From an uncultured Oscillospiraceae bacterium (lineage in GTDB: Bacteria; Bacillota; Clostridia; Oscillospirales; Oscillospiraceae), in contig CANRHF010000108.1 in NCBI GenBank assembly GCA_947630345.1, positions 1 to 6,536 on the forward strand: a DNA stretch of 6,536 nt. The letters are read 5' to 3'. Each line of letters starts with the position of its first letter. Positions within the stretch are counted from its first letter, which is position 1. The notes beneath the pieces were generated by a model. That model did not search any database and was not told where the DNA came from. It worked only from the letters and a program-made list of their open reading frames with translations. Shown piece after piece: positions 1 to 6,327 of the stretch. A program made the translations under genes and the position numbers.

Positions 1-2
1 GC

Positions 3-1616
3 AAGCCGTCCCAGGTAGGCGGGACAGAATCTATTTTGAACTGCCTCGGCTGGATCATCCAGCAGGACCCCTCGCCCACGCTGGTGGTCTACCCCTCGGA
101 CACCCTGGGGGAGAGCATAAAGAAGAACCGCATAGACCCCATGCTCAACGCTTCCCCCACGCTCCGCCGCCGATACCACGAAAGCGAATCCTCCCTGTCG
201 GAGCTACAGTTTGACGGGATGTATTTGGTCCTCGTAGGCTCCAACAGCCCGTCCCAGCTGGCCAGCCGCCCCATCCGGTTTTTGTTCCTCGATGAGGTGG
301 ACAAGTACCCAGGCGCTTCCAAGAAAGAGTCCGACCCTATCTCCCTGGCCAGAGAGCGGACCAAGACCTTCCGCAACCGGAAGATTTTTATGACCAGCAC
401 CCCCACCCTAAAGACCGGCCACATTTGGAAAGCCATGGAGGCCGCCGACCAAATCCGCCACTACTTTGTGCCCTGCCCTCATTGCGGCAAGTACATCGAA
501 CTGAAATGGGCGCAGATCAAATTCCCGGACGAAGATGGAATGTCCTACGCGGACCGGGCGGAGTTTGCCGTCTACGCCTGCCAGGAATGCGGCGGAGTAA
601 TCACCGACCAACACAAGCCGGATATGCTCCGCTTCGGAGAGTGGCGGACCGTAAGCGAAACCACCAAATTCCCCCGGAAGGTGGCCTTCTGGATAAATAC
701 CCTCTACAGCCCCTTCGTGCGCTTCGCGGAGGTGGCCAAAGAGTTTCTCGCCAGCAAGGACGACCCCGAGCGCTTCCAGAACTTCACCAACTCGTGGCTG
801 GCGGAGCCTTGGGAAGATACGAAGCTAAAGACCAACGCCGACACCGTGATGGAGCGCCAGACGGACCTCCCGGAATTCACCGTCCCGGCCTGGGCGAAGA
901 TCCTGACCGCCGGAATCGACGTGCAGGAAACCAGCGTCTATTACACCATTCGGGCCTGGGGGAACTACCTCACCTCCCAAAAGATAACCAGCGGGCAAGC
1001 CTACAGCTTCGCGGAGGTAGAGCGGATAATGAACCTCCAGTATGTAAAGGCGGACACCGGGGAGCAGCTGGTGGTGTCGCTGGCCCTCATGGACAGCGGC
1101 GACAATACCGACCTGGTTTATGATTTTTGCGCCGATAACGCCGACTGGGTACTTCCCAGCAAGGGTGCCAGCCACCCCATGGACACGCACTTCCGGCTGT
1201 CGAAGGTGAACAAGATAGACAGCAAGGCTTACGGAATGCAGCTCGTAATCATAGACACCGGCAAATATAAGGACATGATCGCGGGCCGTATGCGGAAGAA
1301 GAACGGGACCGGGAGCTGGATGGTCCACCGTGGCTGTGATCGGGACTACGCCGAACAGGTGACGGCGGAGCATAAGGTCAACGTGAAGGTCGGCCAGAGG
1401 ATAGTCCAGCAGTGGGTCCTCAAAAGCTCCCACGCGGATAACCACTATCTCGACTGCGAGGTCTACGCCATGTGCGCCGCCGATATGCTCGGCGCTCGGA
1501 CCTTCCACCTGGAAGAAATCGAAATGCCCCCGAGGGCGGAGGCACCAAAGGACACGGCCCCCACGCCGGAAGAAAACTGGATCGGCCAGAACGACGGCTG
1601 GCTGTCGGAGGGATAA
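3..1616 (+). CDS. terL: Phage terminase large subunit, GpA family (5' partial)
   Basis: This is the motor-nuclease that packages phage DNA into the procapsid and cuts the concatemer. The frame is open from the window edge, giving 537 residues with no true start. The TTG at 36 is internal, because the Walker A-like string KPSQVGGTE lies upstream at residues 1-9 of the visible part. In lambda gpA this motif sits some 70 residues in, so roughly that much is missing. Walker B is FLFLDEVD, with the acidic pair at residues 97-98. Two zinc-knuckle-like CxxC pairs follow (CPHC near 158, CQEC near 193). The nuclease-domain acidic residues are probably D306 (GIDVQ), D364 (MDSGD) and D484 (NHYLDCE). All recognised catalytic motifs look intact. 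The next gene begins three bases after the stop, and its ribosome binding site (1607-1612) lies inside this gene. Family assignment is firm; packaging type (cos or pac) cannot be told. Confidence 0.95.
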   Translation, partial: KPSQVGGTESILNCLGWIIQQDPSPTLVVYPSDTLGESIKKNRIDPMLNASPTLRRRYHESESSLSELQFDGMYLVLVGSNSPSQLASRPIRFLFLDEVDKYPGASKKESDPISLARERTKTFRNRKIFMTSTPTLKTGHIWKAMEAADQIRHYFVPCPHCGKYIELKWAQIKFPDEDGMSYADRAEFAVYACQECGGVITDQHKPDMLRFGEWRTVSETTKFPRKVAFWINTLYSPFVRFAEVAKEFLASKDDPERFQNFTNSWLAEPWEDTKLKTNADTVMERQTDLPEFTVPAWAKILTAGIDVQETSVYYTIRAWGNYLTSQKITSGQAYSFAEVERIMNLQYVKADTGEQLVVSLALMDSGDNTDLVYDFCADNADWVLPSKGASHPMDTHFRLSKVNKIDSKAYGMQLVIIDTGKYKDMIAGRMRKKNGTGSWMVHRGCDRDYAEQVTAEHKVNVKVGQRIVQQWVLKSSHADNHYLDCEVYAMCAADMLGARTFHLEEIEMPPRAEAPKDTAPTPEENWIGQNDGWLSEG

Positions 1617-1619
1617 AGC

Positions 1620-1844
1620 ATGGAAAACGACTACACGCCCCAGCAGAGGCTCCAGGAAGTAAACAAGGCCATCCAGGCCGTCCTGCTCGGAGGCCAGAGC
1701 TACAAGATCGGTTCCCGCAGCCTAACCAGGGCGGACCTCGCCCTGCTCCGGGCCATGCGGGACGATTTGGAGGCGCAAATCGCCAGCGGCGAACCCTCCC
1801 ACCTTTTGGACAATACCTTCGTGGCCTTTTTCGATGGGAGGTGA
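1620..1844 (+). CDS. gpW-like head-tail joining protein
   Basis: This small protein of 74 residues is close to the size of lambda gpW (68). It is expected to sit under the portal and complete the head for tail attachment. An N-terminal helix (TPQQRLQEVNKAIQAVLLGG) is followed by the family's typical turn QSYKIGSRSLTRADL and then a second long helix (LALLRAMRDDLEAQIASGE). This helix-hairpin-helix layout with a central SxxIGxRSxTxADL-like stretch is characteristic of gpW. The start is ATG at 1620 with GGAGGG at 1607-1612, seven bases upstream. Its position between terminase and portal is the same as in lambda (A-W-B). The last residues (FVAFFDGR) are encoded across the portal gene's ribosome binding site, so the two genes are probably translationally coupled. 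Confidence 0.85.
   Translation: MENDYTPQQRLQEVNKAIQAVLLGGQSYKIGSRSLTRADLALLRAMRDDLEAQIASGEPSHLLDNTFVAFFDGR
1836..1843 (+). promoter_or_regulatory. Ribosome binding site that decides the portal start
   Basis: GGGAGGTG lies five bases before GTG 1849. It makes GTG 1849 a better start than the in-frame ATG at 1834, which overlaps the site and has no Shine-Dalgarno of its own. The arrangement closely resembles the site before the protease TTG start (GGGAGGTG at 3279-3286). Confidence 0.7.
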
Positions 1845-1848
1845 TACC

Positions 1849-3447
1849 GTGGGATTTTTGGACAACATCATCGGCTGGATCAGCCCCGAGGCCGCAGCGA
1901 AGCGGGAAGCCTGGCGGCAATACCTAAACGAGCTGCGGCACTATGACGCCGGGGACCACCGGCGGCTCAACGCCAACTGGAACGTCCTAAACCAGAGCGC
2001 CGAATATACGGACCGTTACAGCCGGGACACCGTCCGGGCCAGGGCCAGGGACCTGGAGCGCAACTCCGACATGATGAATTCCGTGGTCGGCCCCTTCGTC
2101 CGGAACGTAGTCGGCAAGGGCCTCATTCTCCAGGCGGACACCGGCGACACGGACCTCAACCGGGAAATCGAAAAGCTCTGGAAGGTCTGGTGCAAAAAGC
2201 GCAACTGCGACGTGACCGGCACCCAGAGCCTAAACCAGATTCTCCGGATGGCCGTCCGGCGGAAGAAGGTGGACGGCGGCATTCTCTTTGTGAAGCGCTA
2301 CACCACCGGCGGCATTCTCCCCTTCAAGCTGCAGATGTTTGAGGTGGACGAACTGGACGCCTCGCAGGTCGCCCCCAAGCATAAGAACGGGCGGGTGGTC
2401 GGCGGGATAGAGTATGACCAATACAACGCCCCGCTCGGCTACTGGATCAGGCAATACTCCGTGGACGGCCTCAGCAGCATTGACCCGGTATATATCCGGG
2501 CGGACGATGTAATCTTCTATTTCAGCAAGCGCCGCCCGTCCCAGCTCCGGGAAATGTCGGACATGAGCCAGACCGTCACCCGCATAAGGGACGCCAACGA
2601 ATTCATGGTGGCCGTTTCCGTCAAACAGCGGATAGAAGCCTGCCTCTCCGTTTTCATCAAGCGGACCGTCCCCACCACCGGCCTGGGCCGCCCCGGAGCC
2701 GCCCAGGGCGGACCCCGCGAAACCTACGAGGGCAAGACGATCTCCCCCGGCATGATAAAGGAGCTGAACGCCGGGGACGAAATCCAAGTGGTCAACCCCC
2801 AGGGGCAGGCCACCGACGCCGCCAGCTACATCAAGCTCCAGCAGCGCCTTATCGGAGCGGGCCAGGGCATAAGCTACGAGGCCACCGCCCGCGATATGAG
2901 CGAAGCCACCTACAGCAGCGCCCGCCAGGGATTGATCGAGGATAGCATGACCTATGCGGAGGAAGATGAGCTTCTTTCCGACGTGCTGGACGAAATCTAT
3001 GAAACCTTCATCATTTCGGCGGTTCTGGCGGGCAAGCTGACCATCCCGGACTTCTGGAACCCGGAGAAGAAAAGCGACTACCTCGCCCACTCCTTCACGA
3101 AGCCCCCGAAGGACTGGATCGACCCGAGCAAGGAAACCGTCGCCACAAAGACGGCCCTGCAGAACGGTCAAAAGACCTTCAAGCAGATCGCCGCTGAGAA
3201 CGGCCAGGACTGGCGGAAGCAGATCGACGATATATGCGAGGTCCTAAAATACGCCCGTGACGAACACGGGATTGACTTGGGAGGTGTAATCCTTGGACAA
3301 AAGCAATCTGACGGCCTCTATTCCGGGGAGGAACAGCCCCCCGGCACCACGCCCGGCCAGCCCGCCGCTGCGGGCCAGGGGGATGGACCCGCTCCCGCCG
3401 GAGGCCAGAGCGGCCAGGGCGGCGGCACAGAAAACGCGGACGAATGA
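1849..3447 (+). CDS. Phage portal protein, lambda gpB family
   Basis: This is the dodecameric ring at one capsid vertex through which DNA enters and leaves, and the docking site for the terminase. From GTG 1849 the protein has 532 residues (MGFLDNIIGWISPEAAAKRE), normal for the lambda portal family. Recognisable features are the early RDLERNSDMMNSVVGPFVRNVVGKGLILQ block (about residues 65-95), the mid-protein GGIEYDQYNAPLGYWI strand pair, and the stem/tunnel-like region with GISYEATARDMSEATYSSARQG (about 340-362). The last ~50 residues are Gly/Pro/Gln/Ala-rich, look disordered, and are overprinted by the start of the protease gene in another frame. The same fold class occurs with either lambda-type or HK97-type head proteases; here the neighbour is HK97-type. 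No frameshift or premature stop is visible. Confidence 0.95.
   Translation: MGFLDNIIGWISPEAAAKREAWRQYLNELRHYDAGDHRRLNANWNVLNQSAEYTDRYSRDTVRARARDLERNSDMMNSVVGPFVRNVVGKGLILQADTGDTDLNREIEKLWKVWCKKRNCDVTGTQSLNQILRMAVRRKKVDGGILFVKRYTTGGILPFKLQMFEVDELDASQVAPKHKNGRVVGGIEYDQYNAPLGYWIRQYSVDGLSSIDPVYIRADDVIFYFSKRRPSQLREMSDMSQTVTRIRDANEFMVAVSVKQRIEACLSVFIKRTVPTTGLGRPGAAQGGPRETYEGKTISPGMIKELNAGDEIQVVNPQGQATDAASYIKLQQRLIGAGQGISYEATARDMSEATYSSARQGLIEDSMTYAEEDELLSDVLDEIYETFIISAVLAGKLTIPDFWNPEKKSDYLAHSFTKPPKDWIDPSKETVATKTALQNGQKTFKQIAAENGQDWRKQIDDICEVLKYARDEHGIDLGGVILGQKQSDGLYSGEEQPPGTTPGQPAAAGQGDGPAPAGGQSGQGGGTENADE
3279..3286 (+). promoter_or_regulatory. Ribosome binding site supporting a TTG start inside the portal gene
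   Basis: GGGAGGTG is followed by six bases and then TTG 3293, the best-placed start for the protease. The next in-frame ATG, at 3383, has only a purine run touching it. Choosing TTG makes the protease overlap the portal gene by 155 bases; choosing ATG would reduce this to 65. Confidence 0.55.
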
Positions 3448-4015
3448 CCTCCGCCGCTACGCCACCCTCCAGAGGGTGGAGGGCGAAGGGAACGAACGGA
3501 AATTCACCCTCTCGTTTTCTTCGGAAAAGCCCGTGGAGCGCTGGTTCGGGATGGAGATTCTCGACCACGCCCCCGGAGCCGTAGACCTTACCCGGATCAA
3601 CGAAATCGGCTGCCTGCTGTTTAACCACAACCGGGACGCCGTAATCGGGAAGATCAACCGGGCCTGGGTAGAGAACGGACGCGGCTATGCGGAGGTGGAA
3701 TTCGACACCGACGAAGCCTCGGAAGTTATCTACCAGAAAGTGCGGAGCGGGACGCTCAAAGGCGTTTCCGTCGGATACCGCATTGATTCACTGGAGGAAG
3801 TAATGGCAGGAAAGACCAGCGCCGATGGCAGATTTACGGGGCCTTGCGAAATTGCGAGGAAGTGGTGGCCCCTCGAAATTTCCATTGTCTCGGTTCCGGC
3901 TGACGAAACGGTCGGCGTGGGCCGAGAGGCGGAGCAACCCGGCGCAATCCCGCTGACCGTCTTTGAGAGCCAACTTCAAATCAACTACAACATCACAGGA
4001 GGTAAAGCACCATGA
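3293..4015 (+). CDS. HK97-family prohead protease
   Basis: This is the serine protease that trims the capsid precursor inside the procapsid and clears the interior for DNA. From TTG 3293 it has 240 residues. The first ~50 are Pro/Ala/Arg-rich and lie over the portal 3' end; the catalytic domain starts near RRYATLQRVEG. The expected herpesvirus-protease-like residues are visible: His112 in LLFNHNRDAVIGKI, Ser159 in LKGVSVGYRI, and a candidate third acid, Glu195, in WWPLEISIVSVPAD. These match the usual H...G and G-x-S-x-G-[FY] blocks and the E-[IV]-S-[IL]-V-S-x-P-A block of the family. The stop overlaps the next start as ATGA (4012-4015), so the capsid gene is coupled to it. The domain call is firm; the exact N-terminus depends on whether TTG 3293 or ATG 3383 is used. 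Confidence 0.88.
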   Translation: MDKSNLTASIPGRNSPPAPRPASPPLRARGMDPLPPEARAARAAAQKTRTNDLRRYATLQRVEGEGNERKFTLSFSSEKPVERWFGMEILDHAPGAVDLTRINEIGCLLFNHNRDAVIGKINRAWVENGRGYAEVEFDTDEASEVIYQKVRSGTLKGVSVGYRIDSLEEVMAGKTSADGRFTGPCEIARKWWPLEISIVSVPADETVGVGREAEQPGAIPLTVFESQLQINYNITGGKAP

Positions 4016-4200
4016 ACAAGAAGCAGCAGAGAGCCGCGAAGCTCCAGCGCCAGCAGGCCCTGGTCAATGCGGCCAAAGCGGCGAACCGTGCCCTCACCGC
4101 CGAGGAACAGGCGGAGTTCGACACCCTCCAGAGGGAGATCGAGCAGCTGACCACGGAGATCGCCGCCGATGAGCAGCGCGAGCAGAACCCCACGGCCAGC
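4012..4200 (+). pseudogene. Major capsid protein (HK97 fold), N-terminal fragment only
   Basis: The ATG at 4012 follows a perfect AGGAGGT (3997-4003) with eight bases between. The visible product starts MNKKQQRAAKLQRQQALVNA and continues with NRALTAEEQAEFDTLQREIEQLTTEIAADEQRE, a charged heptad-like coiled coil. That is what the scaffolding (delta) domain at the N-terminus of HK97-type capsid precursors looks like, and the position directly after the prohead protease is the canonical one. After about residue 60 homology-like character stops: the frame runs on to a stop at 4417-4419, but that tail is only the out-of-frame reading of the gpD-like gene. The whole folded capsid domain (normally about 280 residues or more) is absent. 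Identity rests on context plus the coiled coil, not on a capsid-fold motif. A separate scaffold protein is the main alternative. Confidence 0.65.
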
Positions 4201-4206
4201 AGCAGA
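4190..4206 (+). other. Junction joining capsid gene start to the middle of a gpD-like gene
   Basis: Capsid-type coiled coil reads in one frame up to about 4185-4197, and gpD-type sequence reads in a different frame from about 4197 (QQQTFPCGTFQVDDF). A CAGCAGCAG run spans 4197-4205, and CAGCAG-like triplets recur in the capsid part, so short homology may have guided the join. The breakpoint can only be placed to within some 15 bases. Genes always found between these two in myophages (connectors, sheath, tube, tape measure, LysM-type protein) are missing. This is either a real deletion or an assembly joint. Confidence 0.75.
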
Positions 4207-4997
4207 CCTTCCCCTGCGGGACCTTCCAGGTGGACGATTTCAGCTTCAACGGCGGCCCGCCGATCCGGCTGTCGCTGGAGGCCCTCGCAATCCCTACGGA
4301 TTCCAGCTTCAAGACCACGGAGCGGACAATCACCTATGAGGACGCCACCCTCCAGGAAATCGGCCAGGAAGTGGCGGACCGGGCCGGGATTGCCCTGTTC
4401 TACGAGGCCGACGCCGTAGCCATAAAGAAGGTGGAGCAGACCAACCAGACCGACTGTGACTTCTACAGCAAGCTCGTGGAGGAATACGGCTTTCAGCTCA
4501 AAATCTACGATAACAAGCTGGTTGTCTTTTCAGAAGCCACCTATGAGGCGAAGCCCGCAAAGGTAACGCTGACGGAGGCGGACTTCGAGCCGGGCTGGTC
4601 TTTCAACACCACCCTCCAGGGCATTTATACCGGCGTGAAATACCAATACACCAACTCCGAGAAGAATAAAACCTACACCGTGGAGGCGGGGAAGGGCAGC
4701 CGCATTCTGACCTGCAACGACGCCGCCGACAATCTCGCGGAGGCTACCACCGTGGCCCTGGCGGCCATAAACAAGGCCAACCGGGGCACCACCACAATGA
4801 GCCTCACCCTAAAGGCCACCCTTGGCCTTATTGCCACCGACTGCGTGGAGATCAGCGGCCTGGGGAGGCTGGACGGCAAGTATTACATCGACAAAGTGAC
4901 CCACAACATCGGCAGCGGCTACAAAATGGGCCTGGAGCTGCGGAAGGTAGAGGAACGCATTACCTCCGTGACAAAGGCCGTGGAGAGCGCCGCATAA
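4200..4997 (+). pseudogene. P2 gpD-like tail/baseplate hub protein, N-terminus missing
   Basis: This is a member of the phage late control D / gpD group. These form the trimeric hub at the base of contractile tails, between the tube and the spike. The frame is open from 4173, but recognisable sequence begins near 4197-4206 with QQTFPCGTFQVDDFSFNGGPP, matching the family's CGTFxVDxxxFxGPP entry into the second domain. It continues through RTITYEDATLQEIGQEVADRAG and a C-terminal part with GKYYIDKVTHNIGSGYKMGLELRKV, the usual closing domain. About 265 residues remain of an expected ~340-350, so roughly the first 80-90 are missing. The GTG at 4230 has no good ribosome binding site and falls inside the domain, so it is not a credible natural start. 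The gpV gene follows 14 bases downstream, as expected for a hub-spike pair. Confidence 0.85.
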
Positions 4998-5011
4998 AGG
5001 GAGGGAAGCCA

Positions 5012-5515
5012 GTGGACAAGCAGCAGCTCCGCGTTGGCCGGATTTCCAGCTTCAACTATCCGGACGGCACCGCCCGCGTCACCTACGCGGACAAGGACGG
5101 CAGCACCACCCCGGAAATCCCCTTCCTGGCCTGGGAATACTGGATGCCCAAAATCGGGGACCAAGTTCTCGTGGGCCACCTTTCCAACGGCACCAGCCGG
5201 GCCGTTATCCTCGGCCCCCTCTGGTACGACGGCCACCGGCCCCACAATGGCCGGGAGGGCCTATATCGGCAAGAGTACACCAACACCATCGGCGGGGACG
5301 CCGTGGAGTATGACGAAAAAGCCGCCTCCCTCACAATAAAGGCAGGCGGCGTCACCATAGTACTCAAGGGCGGGAAAGTCACCATAGACGCCCCCGCCGG
5401 GGTAGAGGTAAGCACCACCGTGACAGCGGCCACGGAAGTGACGGCGGGGAGCATAAAGCTCACCCAGCACACCCACACCGGGGACAGCGGCGGAACCACC
5501 AGCCCGCCCCACTGA
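5012..5515 (+). CDS. Baseplate assembly protein V / central spike (gpV-like)
   Basis: This is the membrane-piercing spike at the tip of a contractile tail. It has 167 residues from GTG 5012, with GGGAGGG at 4999-5005. The first ~85 residues form an OB-fold-like domain (LRVGRISSFNYPDGTARVTYADKDGSTTPEIPFL, then WMPKIGDQVLVGHLSNGTSRAVILGPLW), typical of gpV/gp45 spikes. Residues ~95-150 are short alternating beta strands (SLTIKAGGVTIVLKGGKVTIDAPAGVEV) that would build the triple-stranded beta-helix. The end is LTQHTHTGDSGGTTSPPH, with H153 and H155 forming the HxH motif that in P2 and phi92 spikes coordinates an iron ion at the sharp apex. The protein looks complete. It is encoded directly after its hub partner and before gpU. 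Confidence 0.93.
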   Translation: MDKQQLRVGRISSFNYPDGTARVTYADKDGSTTPEIPFLAWEYWMPKIGDQVLVGHLSNGTSRAVILGPLWYDGHRPHNGREGLYRQEYTNTIGGDAVEYDEKAASLTIKAGGVTIVLKGGKVTIDAPAGVEVSTTVTAATEVTAGSIKLTQHTHTGDSGGTTSPPH

Positions 5516-5527
5516 TAGGAGGGAACC

Positions 5528-5923
5528 ATGGTAGTCGGCAACTGGGGGACAGATATTGTCTTTCGAGTAAGTGAGCGGGAAGCCCTGCTCCTGCAAAATT
5601 TGACCCGGACCGTCGGCTCGGAATGGGCCACACACAGCCGGATCGGCCTAAAGGACCAATCCGAGTATCTGCGCCCGTCCCTCCAGCAAGTCACCTTTAC
5701 CCTGGTGCTGGACGCCACCCTCGGCGTCCGACCCAGGGCCACCCTGGACAAGCTGGCGGACCTCACAGAGCGGGGGGAGGTAAACCCCCTGGTCATAGGC
5801 GGGCGGAGAGTAGGGCGGAACCGCTGGAAGATCAACAGCACAAGCGAAGCATGGAACACCATCCTCAACGGGGGCGAGCTACTCCGGGCCTCCGTAAACG
5901 TGACCATGCAGGAATACCTTTAG
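5528..5923 (+). CDS. P2 gpU-like tail protein
   Basis: The protein has 131 residues from ATG 5528, with AGGAGGG at 5517-5523. The pattern fits the P2 gpU family. It opens with an N-terminal strand GTDIVFRVSE, then a WATHSRIGLKDQSEYLRPSLQQVTFTLVLDATLG block (strand-turn-strand, about residues 33-66). An RATLDKLADLTERGEVNPLVIGGRRVGRNRWKINSTSEAW block follows, with the family's 'small-loop L-x-x-G' and 'G-R-W-x-I' features, and the last strand is LLRASVNVTMQEYL. The length is close to family norms. In P2, gpU is needed for tail assembly and probably sits at the tail end or baseplate. Its place between the V-like and W/gp25-like genes differs from P2, where U lies next to T and D. Confidence 0.8.
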   Translation: MVVGNWGTDIVFRVSEREALLLQNLTRTVGSEWATHSRIGLKDQSEYLRPSLQQVTFTLVLDATLGVRPRATLDKLADLTERGEVNPLVIGGRRVGRNRWKINSTSEAWNTILNGGELLRASVNVTMQEYL

Positions 5924-5937
5924 AGGGAGGGCCAGAC

Positions 5938-6249
5938 ATGGACGTTGCAAGTATTCAAGTTTCGTTCGAGTACGGCACCGGCGACGAAGCGCTGGAGCGC
6001 GAGATCGCCCGGAACGTGCAGACGATACTTCAAACGCCTGTCGGCTCTTGCCCTTTGTATAGGGACTTCGGCCTGGACGTTTCGATGGTAGACCAACCCC
6101 TGGACGTGGTCCAAAACCTCTATGCCGTCGCCGTGATGGAGGCCGTAGAGAAGTGGGAGCCTCGCGTCCAAGTCCAGCAAGTAACCTTCGACCCGGACCC
6201 CACCGGGAACCTTACAGCAAAGGTGGTGATCGCGTATGCTCAGCAGTGA
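5938..6249 (+). CDS. gp25/gpW-like baseplate wedge protein
   Basis: The protein has 103 residues from ATG 5938, with GGGAGGG at 5925-5931. This is the T4 gp25 / P2 gpW family, a lysozyme-like-fold wedge component that connects the sheath-initiating ring to the J protein. Visible motifs are LEREIARNVQTILQTPVGSCPLYRDFGLDVSMVDQP (residues 19-54), which holds the family's G-[ST]-x-P-x-x-x-x-F-G signature, and KWEPRVQVQQVTF (72-84), which holds the conserved E-P-R triad thought to act in sheath assembly. It ends ...VVIAYAQQ, and the J gene starts 14 bases before its stop, so the two overlap and are probably co-translated. An upstream in-frame extension exists but lies wholly inside gpU and is not used. 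Confidence 0.9.
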   Translation: MDVASIQVSFEYGTGDEALEREIARNVQTILQTPVGSCPLYRDFGLDVSMVDQPLDVVQNLYAVAVMEAVEKWEPRVQVQQVTFDPDPTGNLTAKVVIAYAQQ

Positions 6250-6294
6250 AACCCTAAAGCCCCTGGCCGACCTCCCGGACGTTTCCTTCATAGA
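6236..6294 (+). pseudogene. Baseplate J-like protein, first ~20 codons only
   Basis: An ATG at 6236 preceded by AAGGTGGTGAT (6219-6229) opens a frame overlapping the end of the gp25-like gene. Its product begins MLSSETLKPLADLPDVSFIE. The short 'LPDVSFIE' stretch resembles the start of J-like wedge proteins, and J always follows the gp25 homologue in P2- and Mu-like tails. After 6294 the frame enters a CRISPR repeat and ends at a chance stop (6389-6391), so the remaining several hundred residues are missing. The call depends mainly on gene order. Confidence 0.6.
6260..6294 (-). other. Probable protospacer/spacer (leader-proximal) within the J gene
   Basis: Read on the minus strand, a leader and a repeat end at 6295 and the next ~34-35 bases, where spacer 1 must lie, are phage J-gene sequence beginning TCTATGAAGGAAACGTCC. 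Type I-C spacers are usually 33-36 nt, so the inner boundary near 6260 is an estimate. No second repeat follows; the sequence carries on as phage back through the gp25 gene. The crRNA made from such a spacer would pair with the phage plus (coding) strand. Confidence 0.65.
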
Positions 6295-6327
6295 ATTTCA
6301 ACCCACGCGCCCCGCGAGGGGCGCGAC
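6295..6327 (-). CRISPR. Single type I-C-like CRISPR repeat
   Basis: Read on the minus strand, the 33-nt unit begins GTCGCGCCCC and ends GTGGGTTGAAAT. It carries an 8-bp perfect stem (6306-6313 with 6318-6325) and a TCGC loop. The 11 bases left after the stem (TGGGTTGAAAT) equal the 11-nt 5' handle that Cas5d leaves on type I-C crRNAs. The GTCGC start, GC-rich hairpin and TTGAAA[TC] end are the hallmarks of I-C repeats. Only one copy is present in the window. The call rests on recognising the repeat class and its leader side, not on periodicity. Confidence 0.85.

Noticed and set aside
825..1508. Minus-strand open frame opposite the terminase nuclease domain
   Set aside because: It mirrors conserved terminase codons, has no sensible ribosome binding site, and no recognisable domain.
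1834..1848. ATG 1834 as the portal start
   Set aside because: It overlaps the GGGAGGTG that serves GTG 1849 and has no ribosome binding site of its own.
2230..3171. Long minus-strand open frame opposite the portal gene (313 codons)
   Set aside because: It is a shadow of a GC-rich coding strand. The product is Gly/Val/Leu/His-rich without a domain, and the plus-strand portal is unambiguous.
4201..4419. C-terminal continuation of the capsid frame to its stop at 4417-4419
   Set aside because: It is the out-of-frame reading of the gpD-like gene, Ser/Arg/Pro-rich with no capsid character.
5623..5937. Upstream extension of the gp25-like frame (would give a 208-residue protein)
   Set aside because: It lies wholly inside the gpU-like gene in another frame and has Pro/Arg/Gly-rich shadow composition. 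ATG 5938 has a strong ribosome binding site and matches the family length.
6227..6294. A normal multi-unit CRISPR array continuing into the window
   Set aside because: No second repeat or degenerate repeat is visible upstream of 6260; the sequence is coding gp25/J.
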